Below, piece after piece: positions 1-8,054 of a DNA stretch of 17,649 nucleotides (the stretch's first letter is position 1; each line of letters starts with the position of its first letter). A model generated the notes under the pieces. The model saw only the letters and a list, made by a program, of their open reading frames with translations. It was not told where the DNA came from and searched no databases. The DNA lies in the NCBI GenBank assembly GCA_027080245.1, contig JALWSN010000308.1, forward strand, positions 1 to 17,649. Reading direction: 5' to 3'. The position numbers and the translations under genes are program-made. The stretch is from Ignavibacteriales bacterium. Its GTDB lineage: Bacteria > Bacteroidota > Ignavibacteria > Ignavibacteriales > Melioribacteraceae.

Positions 1-681
1 ATCAAGAAAGGACCTATTTTTGCCAACTTTATTTTAGCCGACGAGATTAACCGCGCTCCGGCAAAAGTTCAAAGCGCATTGTTAGAAGCAATGCAGGAAA
101 GGCAGGTTACAATTGGAGAGGAAACCTTTAAACTGGAAGAGCCTTTCCTTGTTCTTGCCACGCAAAACCCTATTGAACAGGAAGGGACTTACCCCTTGCC
201 CGAAGCGCAAGTGGACAGGTTCATGCTGAAAGTAAAAATAAGTTACCCTTCGAAAGAAGAGGAGCTGAAAATAATGAGGCAAAATGTTTCCGGCGGGGAA
301 ATTAAAATCAATCCGATTATTAGTCCGGAAACAATTCTGAAAGCAAGGAAATTGATTTATGATATTTACATCGACGAAAAAATCGAGCGTTACATTTTGG
401 ACATTGTATTTGCAAGCCGTAATCCCGAAGAATATGGATTAGCAAAGTTAAAGGATTTGATTAGTTACGGCGCTTCTCCCCGCGCCACTATTAACCTTTC
501 CCTTGGAGCGCGGGCAATGGCGTTCATTAAGAGAAGGGGGTACGTAATTCCAGAAGACGTCCGTTCCATTTGCTACGACGTTCTGCGCCACCGAATTGCC
601 GTTACTTACGAAGCTGAAGCGGAAGAAATTACCAGCGAAAATATTATTCAGGAAATTCTTAACACTGTTGAAGTGCCGTAA
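1..681 (+). CDS. moxR: MoxR-family AAA+ ATPase, C-terminal 226 residues (5' end outside window)
   Basis: This is the C-terminal part of a MoxR AAA+ ATPase, a chaperone-like ATPase that acts with VWA proteins. The reading frame is open from base 1, so the Walker A part lies upstream of the window. Visible in the fragment are the Walker B segment ILADEIN (about residues 11-17), the family signature around PAKVQSALLEAMQERQVT, sensor 1 in VLATQNPIEQEGTYPLPEAQ (Asn56), the arginine finger in QVDRF (Arg73) and the sensor 2 arginine in GASPRATINL (Arg161). The TTG at 79 lies inside the conserved core and is not a start. The gene ends 27 bp before a DUF58 gene and heads a Bat operon, the usual setting for this family. 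In this arrangement MoxR is thought to remodel or activate the VWA proteins encoded downstream. The family assignment is very secure; the substrate is unknown. Confidence 0.96.
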   Translation: MKKGPIFANFILADEINRAPAKVQSALLEAMQERQVTIGEETFKLEEPFLVLATQNPIEQEGTYPLPEAQVDRFMLKVKISYPSKEEELKIMRQNVSGGEIKINPIISPETILKARKLIYDIYIDEKIERYILDIVFASRNPEEYGLAKLKDLISYGASPRATINLSLGARAMAFIKRRGYVIPEDVRSICYDVLRHRIAVTYEAEAEEITSENIIQEILNTVEVP

Positions 682-708
682 TTATTAAGCGAAAGCAACG
701 TTGGAAAA

Positions 709-1584
709 ATGACCACAAAAGAATTACTCAAACAAGTAAGGCAAATTGAGCTTAAAACCAGAGGTTTCGTTAACGAGGTGTTCTCTGGCGAGTACCATTC
801 CGTTTTTAAAGGCAGGGGAATGGAGTTTTCCGAAGTACGCGAATACCAGATTGGCGACGACATTCGCAGCATCGATTGGAATGTAACTGCGCGGTTCGGC
901 AGGCCTTACGTTAAGATTTTTGAAGAGGAAAGAGAACTGACTTTAATGTTGCTTGTGGATATGAGCGGCTCGCAGTTGTTTGGCTCTTTGCAAAAAACGA
1001 AAAGGGAGATAGCCGCCGAGCTAAGCGCTATTCTTGCTTTTTCCGCAATGAAAAACAACGACAAAGTTGGACTGATTTTATTTACAGATAAAATTGAAAA
1101 ATTTGTGCCGCCCAAAAAAGGCAAACCTCATGGGCTCAGGCTGATAAGGGAAATTCTTTCCTTTGTGCCGGAAGGCAATAAAACCAATATTAAAAACGCT
1201 CTTGAATATTTTAATTTAACAATTAAAAAGAGAAGCATCGCTTTTTTAATTTCCGATTTTATTGACGACGGGTTCGAGAAAATTTTGAAGGTAGTTGGCA
1301 GGAAGCACGATTTCATCGGAGTGGTTTTAAGCGATCCACGCGAAAGGGAATTGCTTGAAATGGGACTGGTTAAGCTTAAAGACCTGGAAACAGGAAACAT
1401 TAGAATAATAGACTCTTCAAACAGGCGGATTCTGGAAGCCTTCAACGAGTTTAATAAAAAAAGAATTGAAAAATTAAATTCGCTTTTTGTTTCGAGCGGG
1501 TTGGATAAAATTGAGATAAGCGCCGATTCCACCTACATTAAACCGCTTGTTGAATTTTTTAAATTACGCGAGAAAAGATGGTAA
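709..1584 (+). CDS. DUF58 domain-containing protein (VWA-like), MoxR partner
   Basis: A 291-residue DUF58 protein, the standard partner encoded after MoxR. The diagnostic block is present at residues 44-62 (REYQIGDDIRSIDWNVTAR), preceded by GEYHSVFKGRGMEF. A VWA-like segment follows, LLVDMSGSQLFG, with a complete DxSxS metal-site triad (Asp84, Ser86, Ser88). There is no signal peptide or membrane segment, so it is probably cytoplasmic or peripheral to the membrane. The ATG start sits 27 bp after the moxR stop, with only a weak GGA upstream. Its 3' end overlaps the next gene by 7 bp (ATGGTAA), which implies translational coupling. Proteins of this family accompany MoxR and VWA genes in many bacteria; their biochemical role is not settled. 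Family assignment is secure, and function beyond participation in the MoxR/Bat complex is inference. Confidence 0.94.
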   Translation: MTTKELLKQVRQIELKTRGFVNEVFSGEYHSVFKGRGMEFSEVREYQIGDDIRSIDWNVTARFGRPYVKIFEEERELTLMLLVDMSGSQLFGSLQKTKREIAAELSAILAFSAMKNNDKVGLILFTDKIEKFVPPKKGKPHGLRLIREILSFVPEGNKTNIKNALEYFNLTIKKRSIAFLISDFIDDGFEKILKVVGRKHDFIGVVLSDPRERELLEMGLVKLKDLETGNIRIIDSSNRRILEAFNEFNKKRIEKLNSLFVSSGLDKIEISADSTYIKPLVEFFKLREKRW

Positions 1585-2519
1585 AAAACTGGTTAATAAT
1601 ATTTTTAATTTCGTTTAATTTTGTTTACTCTCAACAAATATCTGTAGAGGCTTCAACGGATTCCTCTTATTATTTAATTGGCGATTACATTCATTACAAA
1701 ATTCAACTACGTTACGGCAAAGGAATAAAAATAGATTTTCCGCAAGTAAAAGATTCGATTAAATCGCTTGAGTTTATTTCAGCTTTGCAAACAAGGAAGA
1801 GCGAATCTGACAATCAAATTGTTGAAGAACACGAATTCATCTTTTCAAAATACGATTCTTCGGCTGTCACAATTCCCCCTATCGCTATTGGCTATTACTT
1901 ACCCAATGGCAAGAAAAGGCTTACAATAAAGACGAATCCCGTACGCATCGTTATTCAAGCAATTCAAGTGGACATTAACGGAAAAATACAGGACGTAAAA
2001 AAACCAATAACAATAGGGTTTAACTGGCTTGAGCTTGCTTTGATTATCTTAGGCGCGCTTATTATTATTGCGTTGATTTACTATTTCTGGAGGAGAAGAA
2101 AACGCGGCGGGGAAGGCGAAAGAATTATAAAGAAAATAATAATACCGCCTCACAAAAAAGCTCTTGCGCGTCTTTACGAACTGGAAGAGAAAAAATTGTG
2201 GCAGCAGGGGAAAGTCAAGGAATACCACTCTGAAATTACCCAGATAATCAGAGATTATTTTGAAGAGAGATTTGGCTTTCTTGCATTGGAGATGACCTCA
2301 ACAGAAATACTAAACGAACTTCTTAAAATTAAAGATTCCAACGGGATAATTGATTTAACCCGTGTATTTTTTGAGAATGCAGATTTAGTGAAATTTGCCA
2401 AATTTGAACCGATGCCAAAAGTAAATGAGGAAATGTTAAAACAGGCGATTGAAATTGTAAAGGCAACCGTGCCCGAGGAAGAGCAGATTGAAGTTTCCGA
2501 AGAGGCTGGAAATGTTTAA
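1578..2519 (+). CDS. Bat-operon membrane protein with exported N-terminal domain and cytoplasmic tail
   Basis: A 313-residue protein I cannot name firmly. It has an N-terminal signal peptide (hydrophobic residues 4-17, likely cut after FVYS), a predicted beta-rich exported domain (about 19-140), one membrane helix (about 148-170) followed by the stop-transfer run WRRRKRGG, and a charged helical cytoplasmic tail (about 175-313). The tail segment YHSEITQIIRDYFEERFGF resembles the end of BatD (YEEIYKALSNYLSDKLDI), so the layout is that of a short BatD. A DUF4381-like protein occupies the same position between DUF58 and BatA in many other MoxR operons, and this is probably the equivalent. The gene overlaps the DUF58 gene by 7 bp and batA by 8 bp, so it is an integral part of the operon. 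It probably links periplasmic events to the cytoplasmic ATPase; that is inference. Confidence 0.85.
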   Translation: MVKNWLIIFLISFNFVYSQQISVEASTDSSYYLIGDYIHYKIQLRYGKGIKIDFPQVKDSIKSLEFISALQTRKSESDNQIVEEHEFIFSKYDSSAVTIPPIAIGYYLPNGKKRLTIKTNPVRIVIQAIQVDINGKIQDVKKPITIGFNWLELALIILGALIIIALIYYFWRRRKRGGEGERIIKKIIIPPHKKALARLYELEEKKLWQQGKVKEYHSEITQIIRDYFEERFGFLALEMTSTEILNELLKIKDSNGIIDLTRVFFENADLVKFAKFEPMPKVNEEMLKQAIEIVKATVPEEEQIEVSEEAGNV

Positions 2520-3507
2520 AAACATTAGCTTTGCTTATCCGTATTTGCTTTACCTATTGTTTTTATTGCCTATTCTGGCGTATTGGTATTTTAAGAAATT
2601 CAAGACTAACGTTCCGGAAATTAATTACCCTACGCTGCTGGCGTTTACCCCCATCCCGAAATCGTTAAGGGAAAGATTGGCGCATGCCCCGTTCATATTG
2701 AAATTGTTGGGCATTGGATTTTTAATTATTGCGGCGGCAAGGCCTCAAACGTTTTCCACCGGGCAAAATATTTACACGGAAGGAATTGATATTGTAATGG
2801 TGCTGGATATTTCCGGCAGTATGCTTGCGGAAGATTTCAAGCCGAATAGATTGGAAGCAGCTAAAAATGTAATAGACAATTTTATTAAAGGGAGAACTTC
2901 CGACAAGATTGGAATAGTTATTTTTGCTAGGCAGAGCTTTACTCAATGTCCGTTGACTATAGATTACGGAGTATTGAGAAAACTTCTCAGAGAAATAAAA
3001 AGCGGAATGATTGAAGATGGAACAGCTATTGGCAACGCTATTGCCAATGGGGTTAACCGATTAAAGGATAGTAAAGCAAAAAGCAAAGTAATGATTTTAC
3101 TGACCGACGGAGTGAATAACGCTGGCGAAATCGACCCAATTACCGCAGCCCAAATAGCAAAGGAATTTGGAATTCGTATTTACACTGTTGGCGTTGGCAC
3201 AAGGGGGAAAGCTCCTTACCCGTTCATGACGCCTTTTGGCAAGCAATATCAGATGGTGCCAGTGGAGATTGACGAAAACTTGTTGAGAAAAATTGCGCAA
3301 ATTACGGGGGGTAAGTATTTCAGGGCTACAAACAATAGAAAGCTCGCTCGAATTTACAGGGAAATAGACAAGATGGAAAAGACGAAAGTTAAAGTTACTT
3401 CTTACAGGAATGCAACGGAACTTTTTTACAATTTCGCTTTTATTAGTTTAGCGTTTTTGTTTTTAGATGTGGCTTTAAGTAAAACAATTTTAAAAAGACT
3501 ACCTTAG
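2512..3507 (+). CDS. batA: BatA, membrane-anchored VWA-domain protein
   Basis: BatA of the aerotolerance operon, 331 residues from the ATG chosen here. A TTG 24 bp upstream in frame is less likely because the ATG directly precedes the conserved hydrophobic start and has AGAGG six bases before it. Two N-terminal membrane helices (about 8-27 and 62-76) are followed by ARP and a VWA domain (about 91-280). The MIDAS metal site is intact: DISGS (Asp99, Ser101, Ser103), Thr171 in DGTAIGNAI and Asp199 in LLTDG. A C-terminal membrane helix (about 308-325) closes the protein. The VWA domain lies between the anchors and is expected on the periplasmic side or membrane face; topology was not tested. The gene overlaps the upstream gene by 8 bp and is 11 bp from batB. 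The VWA domain presumably binds a partner protein through its metal ion. Confidence 0.95.
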   Translation: MFKNISFAYPYLLYLLFLLPILAYWYFKKFKTNVPEINYPTLLAFTPIPKSLRERLAHAPFILKLLGIGFLIIAAARPQTFSTGQNIYTEGIDIVMVLDISGSMLAEDFKPNRLEAAKNVIDNFIKGRTSDKIGIVIFARQSFTQCPLTIDYGVLRKLLREIKSGMIEDGTAIGNAIANGVNRLKDSKAKSKVMILLTDGVNNAGEIDPITAAQIAKEFGIRIYTVGVGTRGKAPYPFMTPFGKQYQMVPVEIDENLLRKIAQITGGKYFRATNNRKLARIYREIDKMEKTKVKVTSYRNATELFYNFAFISLAFLFLDVALSKTILKRLP

Positions 3508-3510
3508 GAA
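3506..3510 (+). promoter_or_regulatory. Shine-Dalgarno of batB overlapping the batA stop
   Basis: AGGAA lies eight bases before the batB ATG and shares bases with the batA stop codon (TTAGGAA). This supports the batB start and coupled translation. Confidence 0.6.
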
Positions 3511-3518
3511 CACTGAAA

Positions 3519-4556
3519 ATGTTTAGGTTTGCTCATAGCGAATATTTAACCCTGTTTTACCTTTTGCCATTGCTGGCGGTTGTCTATTGGTATTATTCGA
3601 GATGGCGAAATAATACTCTGAAAAAATTCTCGGATCCCGGAATGAAAAATGTTCTGTTTCCCAAATTCAGTTCTAAAAAACGTCTTCTTAAATTTTCGTT
3701 GAAATTGTTTGCAATTGCGCTGATTATTTTAGGGCTTGCCAACCCGCAATTTGGTTCGAAGATTGAAGACGTAAAGCAAGTTGGAATTGACGTCTTTATT
3801 GATTTGGATGTTTCCCTAAGCATGACGGCGGAGGACATTAAACCAAACAGATTGGAAAAGGCAAAGTACGAAATTTCCAAATTGATTCGAAGATTGAACG
3901 GGGATAGAATAGGTTTAATAGTGTTTGCGGGGCAGGCTTACGTTCAAATACCTTTAACTACGGACTATTCCGCGGCTAAGCTTTTCCTTGACGCCGTGAG
4001 CACTGAATCCGTGCCGGTGCCGGGAACGGCAATTGCGGATGCCATTGAGCTTTCGATTAAATCTTTTAAGAAAGATGCCAACACGCAGAAGGCGATTGTG
4101 TTAATTACGGACGGCGAAGACTTTCAAGGCGATTTAAAAACAGCCATTGACGACGCTAAGAAAAAAGGAATTTTAATTTACGCAATAGGTTTGGGTTCGC
4201 CGGAAGGAGCGCCAATTCCAATTTACAACAAAGCAGGCGAGCAAATAGGTTACAAGAAAGACCTAAACGGCAACGTTGTTTTAACAAAATTGGACGAAGC
4301 TACTTTAAAAGAAATTACTGAAGCTACAGGAGGTAAGTATTACAGGGGCTCGAACACAGAGGACGAATTGGCAAAAATTTACAACGATTTGGCGCATCTC
4401 AAAAAAACAGAGTTTGGCGCAAAAAAAATTACCGATTACGAAGACAGGTTTTATTATTTGTTAATTCCGGCAATTTTAATTTTGTTGATTGAAAGCTTTA
4501 TTCCAGAATCCAAATCAGAGTTGTTAAGCAAATTGATTGAAGGAAATGAAGATTAG
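3519..4556 (+). CDS. batB: BatB, second membrane-anchored VWA-domain protein
   Basis: BatB, 345 residues, a paralogue of BatA encoded next to it. It has the same plan: two N-terminal membrane helices (about 9-26 and 58-74), a VWA domain (about 88-300) and a C-terminal membrane helix (about 321-336). The MIDAS triad reads DVSLS (Asp97, Ser99, Ser101), with Leu in place of the Gly seen in BatA; DxSxS is preserved. Thr160 in VPVPGTAIADAI and Asp188 in LITDGED complete the site. The PNRLE(K/A)AK helix after the MIDAS loop is shared with BatA, indicating an old duplication. A short acidic tail EGNED ends the protein. It is 11 bp after batA and overlaps batC by 11 bp. Known association of BatA and BatB in a membrane complex comes from other Bat systems; here it is inferred from synteny. 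Confidence 0.95.
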   Translation: MFRFAHSEYLTLFYLLPLLAVVYWYYSRWRNNTLKKFSDPGMKNVLFPKFSSKKRLLKFSLKLFAIALIILGLANPQFGSKIEDVKQVGIDVFIDLDVSLSMTAEDIKPNRLEKAKYEISKLIRRLNGDRIGLIVFAGQAYVQIPLTTDYSAAKLFLDAVSTESVPVPGTAIADAIELSIKSFKKDANTQKAIVLITDGEDFQGDLKTAIDDAKKKGILIYAIGLGSPEGAPIPIYNKAGEQIGYKKDLNGNVVLTKLDEATLKEITEATGGKYYRGSNTEDELAKIYNDLAHLKKTEFGAKKITDYEDRFYYLLIPAILILLIESFIPESKSELLSKLIEGNED

Positions 4557-5265
4557 AAATAGTAAATATTTAATAATAACGAGTTTGTTTTTCTTTATTA
4601 TTATTGGGCAGGTTAAAGCTCAAAGCTTCAGAAGCCTGATAAATAAAGGGGTTGAGGAATATCAGAAAAAGAAGTATTCCAACGCCGAAGTAAATTTCAA
4701 AAAAGGACTGGAAAAGGATTTTAATTCTTTTGTGGGACATTTTAATCTTGGCGACGCTTTTTACAAAGAAGGGCGTTACAATCAAGCTTTGCGGGAATAC
4801 AAAAACGCTTTGAGCTTTGCAAAAACAAAAGAAGAAAAGGCAAATGTATTTCACAACATTGGCAACGCTTTGTTGAAGAGCAACAAAATTAAAGAAAGCA
4901 TTGGCGCTTACGCTAACGCACTGAAACTTAAGCCCGACGATTTGAGTACAAAATACAATCTTTCTTACGCGCTTAAACTTTTGAAGAAACAGAAGAAAAA
5001 TCAGAAAAACAAAAACAATAAGAACAATAAAAATAAGAACCAGAAGAAAAAACAAAATCAGAAACAAAATCAGAAACAGAAACAGAACAAGAACAAACAA
5101 TATAAAACAAAGCGGCAAAAACAGAAAAATCAGCAGAAGCCAAAAATCAGTAAAAAAGAAGCGGAAAGGATTTTAGCTGCGTTAAAAAATAAAGAAAAAG
5201 AATTGCAAAAGAAATTACGTAAAAGGAAGGCAAAGCGCGTAGTAAAAAACGGTAAAGATTGGTAG
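4546..5265 (+). CDS. batC: BatC, exported TPR protein with Lys/Asn/Gln-rich tail
   Basis: BatC, 239 residues from the ATG chosen here. A TTG nine bases upstream in frame is also possible; the AGGA just before the ATG is unusually close, so the start is only moderately certain. A signal peptide (hydrophobic 9-21, likely cut after QVKA) is followed by TPR repeats (about 28-143, including FNLGDAFYKEGRYNQALREY and NIGNALLKSNKIKESIGAY). Residues about 146-200 are almost only Lys, Asn and Gln. The C-terminal helix AERILAALKNKEKELQKKLR and the final KDW are typical of BatC. The gene overlaps batB by 11 bp. TPR proteins of this operon are thought to mediate protein contacts with BatA, BatB and BatD. 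The low-complexity segment is discussed as a separate finding. Confidence 0.92.
   Translation: MKIRNSKYLIITSLFFFIIIGQVKAQSFRSLINKGVEEYQKKKYSNAEVNFKKGLEKDFNSFVGHFNLGDAFYKEGRYNQALREYKNALSFAKTKEEKANVFHNIGNALLKSNKIKESIGAYANALKLKPDDLSTKYNLSYALKLLKKQKKNQKNKNNKNNKNKNQKKKQNQKQNQKQKQNKNKQYKTKRQKQKNQQKPKISKKEAERILAALKNKEKELQKKLRKRKAKRVVKNGKDW
4984..5145 (+). repeat. Low-complexity Lys/Asn/Gln coding repeat in batC
   Basis: About 160 bases composed largely of AAA, AAC, AAT, CAG and AAG codons, with near-tandem units such as AACAAGAACAA and CAGAAACAAAATCAGAAA. It encodes a strongly basic Lys/Asn/Gln tract. On the other strand it gives a spurious Leu/Phe/Ile-rich frame. Such tracts are prone to slippage, so length variation between strains is likely. 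Confidence 0.85.
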
Positions 5266-5275
5266 CTTTGAAATT

Positions 5276-7123
5276 ATGAAAAGAAATTTTAATGTAGTTA
5301 AAAAAATAATTGTATTACTATTCCTGAGTAGTAGTTTGCTTGCGCAGTCGTTTAAAGCGACGGCGGACAAGACAATTGTAACTCAGGGTGAAACGTTTCA
5401 AGTTTATTTTGAACTGGACGCGAAAGATATTAATTCCGCGGAAAATTTTACCGCCCCTGATTTCAAAGGCTTTAGCGTTTTAAGCGGTCCCAATCAATCC
5501 ACAAGCATGCAATTCATTAACGGAAGCATTTCAGCCTCGCTTACGTTTTCTTTTGTTTTAAGTCCGCTTAAGCCGGGCAAGTTTACAATTGGAAAAGCTT
5601 TTATTACTTACAAAGGCAAGCGTTACCAAACTCAACCCATTGTAATTACGGTGCGGAAAGGCTCCACCCGCCGAAGCGGGAAAGCCGGCGTTCGCAGGCA
5701 AGCGGCGACGCCAACCGGAATAACGCAATCTGAGATTGCGCGGAACGTATTTATTCGAGCGATTCCCAACAAAACAAACGTTTTCACGGGCGAGCAAATA
5801 ACGGTTACCTACAGGCTTTACACAAGGTTGAATATTTCCTCGCCTACAATTACAAAGCTTCCTTCCTACGATGGTTTTTGGGCGGAAGATTTGCAGATGC
5901 CAAATACCATTACTTTCAGGAACGAGATGTACAAAGGAGTTCGTTACAGAGTTGCGGATTTGAAGAAGGTGGCGTTGTTCCCAACTAAAAGCGGGAAGTT
6001 AAGAATCACACCGTTTGAATTGAATATCCCGGTTTTAATCAGAAGACGTACGCGAAGTTTGTTTGACGATTTCTTTAACGATCCTTTTTTCAGTCAAACG
6101 CAAACTTACAATTTTAAAACAAAATCCAATAGCGTTCTAATTAATGTCAGACCCTTGCCGTCAAAGGGCGCACCTAAAAATTTTAGCGGGGCGGTTGGTT
6201 CCTTTACTTTAAATTACAGCGTGGACAAATATTCGGTAAAAACAAACGAACCTATTACAATTAATCTAAAAATTGCCGGAAGCGGAAATATTAATTTAAT
6301 TCAAATTCCTGAAATTAAATTACCTGCGGGATTTGAAAAGTACGAACCCAAAGTTACTTCAAAGATTAATAAACAGGATGTTGTTTCCGGGTTTAAGTCG
6401 GTAGAATATTTAATTATTCCGAGAATACCTGGCAAAAAAATTATTCCGCCGATTGAGTTTACTTATTTTAATCCCATTAAGCGAAGTTACGTAACTCTAA
6501 GGACAAAAAGAATAACAATTGAAGTGATTGGGGAAACCAAAAATTTTACCGCTTCTGCTAATTCGGGATTTAGCAAGGCAGACATTACGTTATTAAACAA
6601 GGACATTAGATTTATTAAAACATCCAATTTTGCTTTGGTAAGGATTGCGGACGAGGAAATAATTCCGCACTGGTTTTATTGGGCGCTTGTTTTACCCTTG
6701 ATTTTATTGGCTTTTGCGGTAGTCCTGAAAAAGCGGCAAGAGAAAATACTGGGTAATCAGCAATTGTTAAAATCGCAAAGAGCCGAAAAGATTGCCCGAA
6801 AACGTTTGAAGAAAGCAAGAAAAGCTCTGGACGAAAAACAGGACGATTTGTTCTACGAAGAGATTTACAAAGCTCTTTCGAATTATTTAAGCGATAAATT
6901 AGACATTCCCGCTTCGGATTTTACTTTGGACAAAATTAAAACTTTGTTGGAAAGCAAAGGCATTAGCGCCGAACTGATTGGCGAAGTTGAGAACGTAATC
7001 AACAAATGCGAGTATGCCCGGTACGCACCAGCAAAGGATGAATCGGCTGAAGAAAACATTTATTCTCAAACGTTGTCTTTAATTTCCAATATTGAAAAGG
7101 CAATTAACAGGAAGAAAAAATGA
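5276..7123 (+). CDS. batD: BatD, large exported beta-domain protein with C-terminal membrane anchor
   Basis: BatD, 615 residues, within the usual size for the family. It has a signal peptide (residues 9-23, ending SSLLAQS), then a long exported region of predicted Ig-like beta domains (about 25-125, 150-290 and 300-425). These include family-typical strings such as ADKTIVTQGETFQVYFELDA near the start and DKYSVKTNEPITINLKIAGS in the middle. One membrane helix follows (about 466-487, FYWALVLPLILLAFAVVLKK), then a charged cytoplasmic helical tail (FYEEIYKALSNYLSDKLDI). Residues 130-148 form a short, basic, GC-rich linker (see separate finding). It starts 10 bp after batC without a clear Shine-Dalgarno and overlaps batE by 4 bp (ATGA). 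It probably acts as the periplasmic scaffold of the Bat complex; this role is inferred from family and topology. Confidence 0.94.
   Translation: MKRNFNVVKKIIVLLFLSSSLLAQSFKATADKTIVTQGETFQVYFELDAKDINSAENFTAPDFKGFSVLSGPNQSTSMQFINGSISASLTFSFVLSPLKPGKFTIGKAFITYKGKRYQTQPIVITVRKGSTRRSGKAGVRRQAATPTGITQSEIARNVFIRAIPNKTNVFTGEQITVTYRLYTRLNISSPTITKLPSYDGFWAEDLQMPNTITFRNEMYKGVRYRVADLKKVALFPTKSGKLRITPFELNIPVLIRRRTRSLFDDFFNDPFFSQTQTYNFKTKSNSVLINVRPLPSKGAPKNFSGAVGSFTLNYSVDKYSVKTNEPITINLKIAGSGNINLIQIPEIKLPAGFEKYEPKVTSKINKQDVVSGFKSVEYLIIPRIPGKKIIPPIEFTYFNPIKRSYVTLRTKRITIEVIGETKNFTASANSGFSKADITLLNKDIRFIKTSNFALVRIADEEIIPHWFYWALVLPLILLAFAVVLKKRQEKILGNQQLLKSQRAEKIARKRLKKARKALDEKQDDLFYEEIYKALSNYLSDKLDIPASDFTLDKIKTLLESKGISAELIGEVENVINKCEYARYAPAKDESAEENIYSQTLSLISNIEKAINRKKK
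5667..5680. repeat. Perfect GC-rich hairpin inside batD
   Basis: CCCGC-CGAA-GCGGG, a 5-bp perfect stem with a 4-base loop. Read on the minus strand the loop is UUCG closed by C-G, the very stable cUUCGg tetraloop. It lies in a GC-rich run (about 5655-5715) that contrasts with the AT-rich gene around it and encodes a basic linker between two beta domains. Confidence 0.6.
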
Positions 7124-7893
7124 AATTACGAATTGTTAAAAATTTAATGTTGGTTTTAGCCTTTATTTTAGGGACAAATTTGACCCTGCATGCTTTTCAG
7201 CTTGAAAATACAATGGAAAAAGGAAACGAGTATTACAGAAACGGGAAATATGAACAAGCGTTAAGCGAGTATTCGAAAATTTTAAACGAAGGATTTGAAA
7301 GCGCGGCTCTTTATTACAACATGGGCAACGCTTATTACAAATTAGGGAAATTAGGCTACGCTATTTTGTATTACGAGAGGGCTTTAAAACTTGCGCCCGA
7401 CGACGAGGACATTAACTACAACCTAAAAATTGCCAACGCTCGTAAACAGGATAAAATACAAGAAGTGCCGCAAATTTTTTTAGTGGTTTGGTGGAATTCT
7501 TTGTTGGCGATGTTAACGGTTAAAGGTTGGGCTTTTGTCACCGCATTATTTTTTGTCCTTTCCGTTTTGCTAATAGCCCTTTATTTATTTGCTTCCACTA
7601 ATTCCACGCGGAGATTCTCTTTTATTTTCGGGTCAATCCTCTTGGGTTTATTTCTACTTAACGCGTTCATCTTATTTGTTAAGTACGACAAGGAAACCAA
7701 GACGAAATTTGCCGTGGCTTTGCAAAACACAATTACCGTAAAGCAATCGCCCGACGAGAATGCCGTCGACGCCTTTGTAATTCACGAAGGATTGAAATTC
7801 AAAGTGCTGGACAAGTTAGGGCGGTGGTACAAAATAAAACTTCCCGACGGTAAAGTTGGTTGGCTACACAAAAAATCGGTCGGAATAATTTAA
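7120..7893 (+). CDS. batE: BatE, TPR and SH3-domain membrane protein
   Basis: BatE, 257 residues. Order of parts: signal peptide or N-terminal membrane helix (about 7-25), TPR repeats (about 30-108, with GNEYYRNGKYEQALSEYSKI and NMGNAYYKLGKLGYAILYYE), two membrane helices (about 137-158 and 168-187), and a C-terminal bacterial SH3-like domain (about 195-257) ending in GRWYKIKLPDGKVGWLHKKS. The TPR part should be periplasmic and so should the SH3 part after two crossings, which fits contact with cell-wall material or exported partners; this is inference. It overlaps batD by 4 bp (ATGA), the classic coupling junction, and is the last gene of the operon. A 213-bp gap follows. Domain order matches the family closely. 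Confidence 0.94.
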   Translation: MKLRIVKNLMLVLAFILGTNLTLHAFQLENTMEKGNEYYRNGKYEQALSEYSKILNEGFESAALYYNMGNAYYKLGKLGYAILYYERALKLAPDDEDINYNLKIANARKQDKIQEVPQIFLVVWWNSLLAMLTVKGWAFVTALFFVLSVLLIALYLFASTNSTRRFSFIFGSILLGLFLLNAFILFVKYDKETKTKFAVALQNTITVKQSPDENAVDAFVIHEGLKFKVLDKLGRWYKIKLPDGKVGWLHKKSVGII

Positions 7894-8054
7894 GCCTTTC
7901 GCACAAAGCTTTAATATTATTGAATGATTCTAAATACGCATTGAATATTATTAAGCATTTCAATGCTTGCGGCAATTTAAAAATTGAGTGTACAAATTTT
8001 CCTTGTATTATCAGATAAAATTCATCTTACTTTTTACGCTTCTTGTCGCAAAAT

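Noticed and set aside
2488..2511. TTG-initiated extension of batA
   Set aside because: It would add eight residues with no family similarity. The ATG at 2512 has a purine-rich AGAGG at good spacing and precedes the conserved hydrophobic start.
4570..5118. A 182-codon open frame on the minus strand, very rich in Leu, Phe, Ile and Val
   Set aside because: It is the complement of the Lys/Asn/Gln-rich and TPR parts of batC. The hydrophobic composition follows from the A-rich coding strand, and batC has clear family motifs.
7953..7968. AAGCAT-TTCA-ATGCTT hairpin 60 bp after batE, possible operon terminator
   Set aside because: The stem is only 6 bp and AT-rich, and it is followed by GCGGCAA and not a T-run. 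It is too weak to call.
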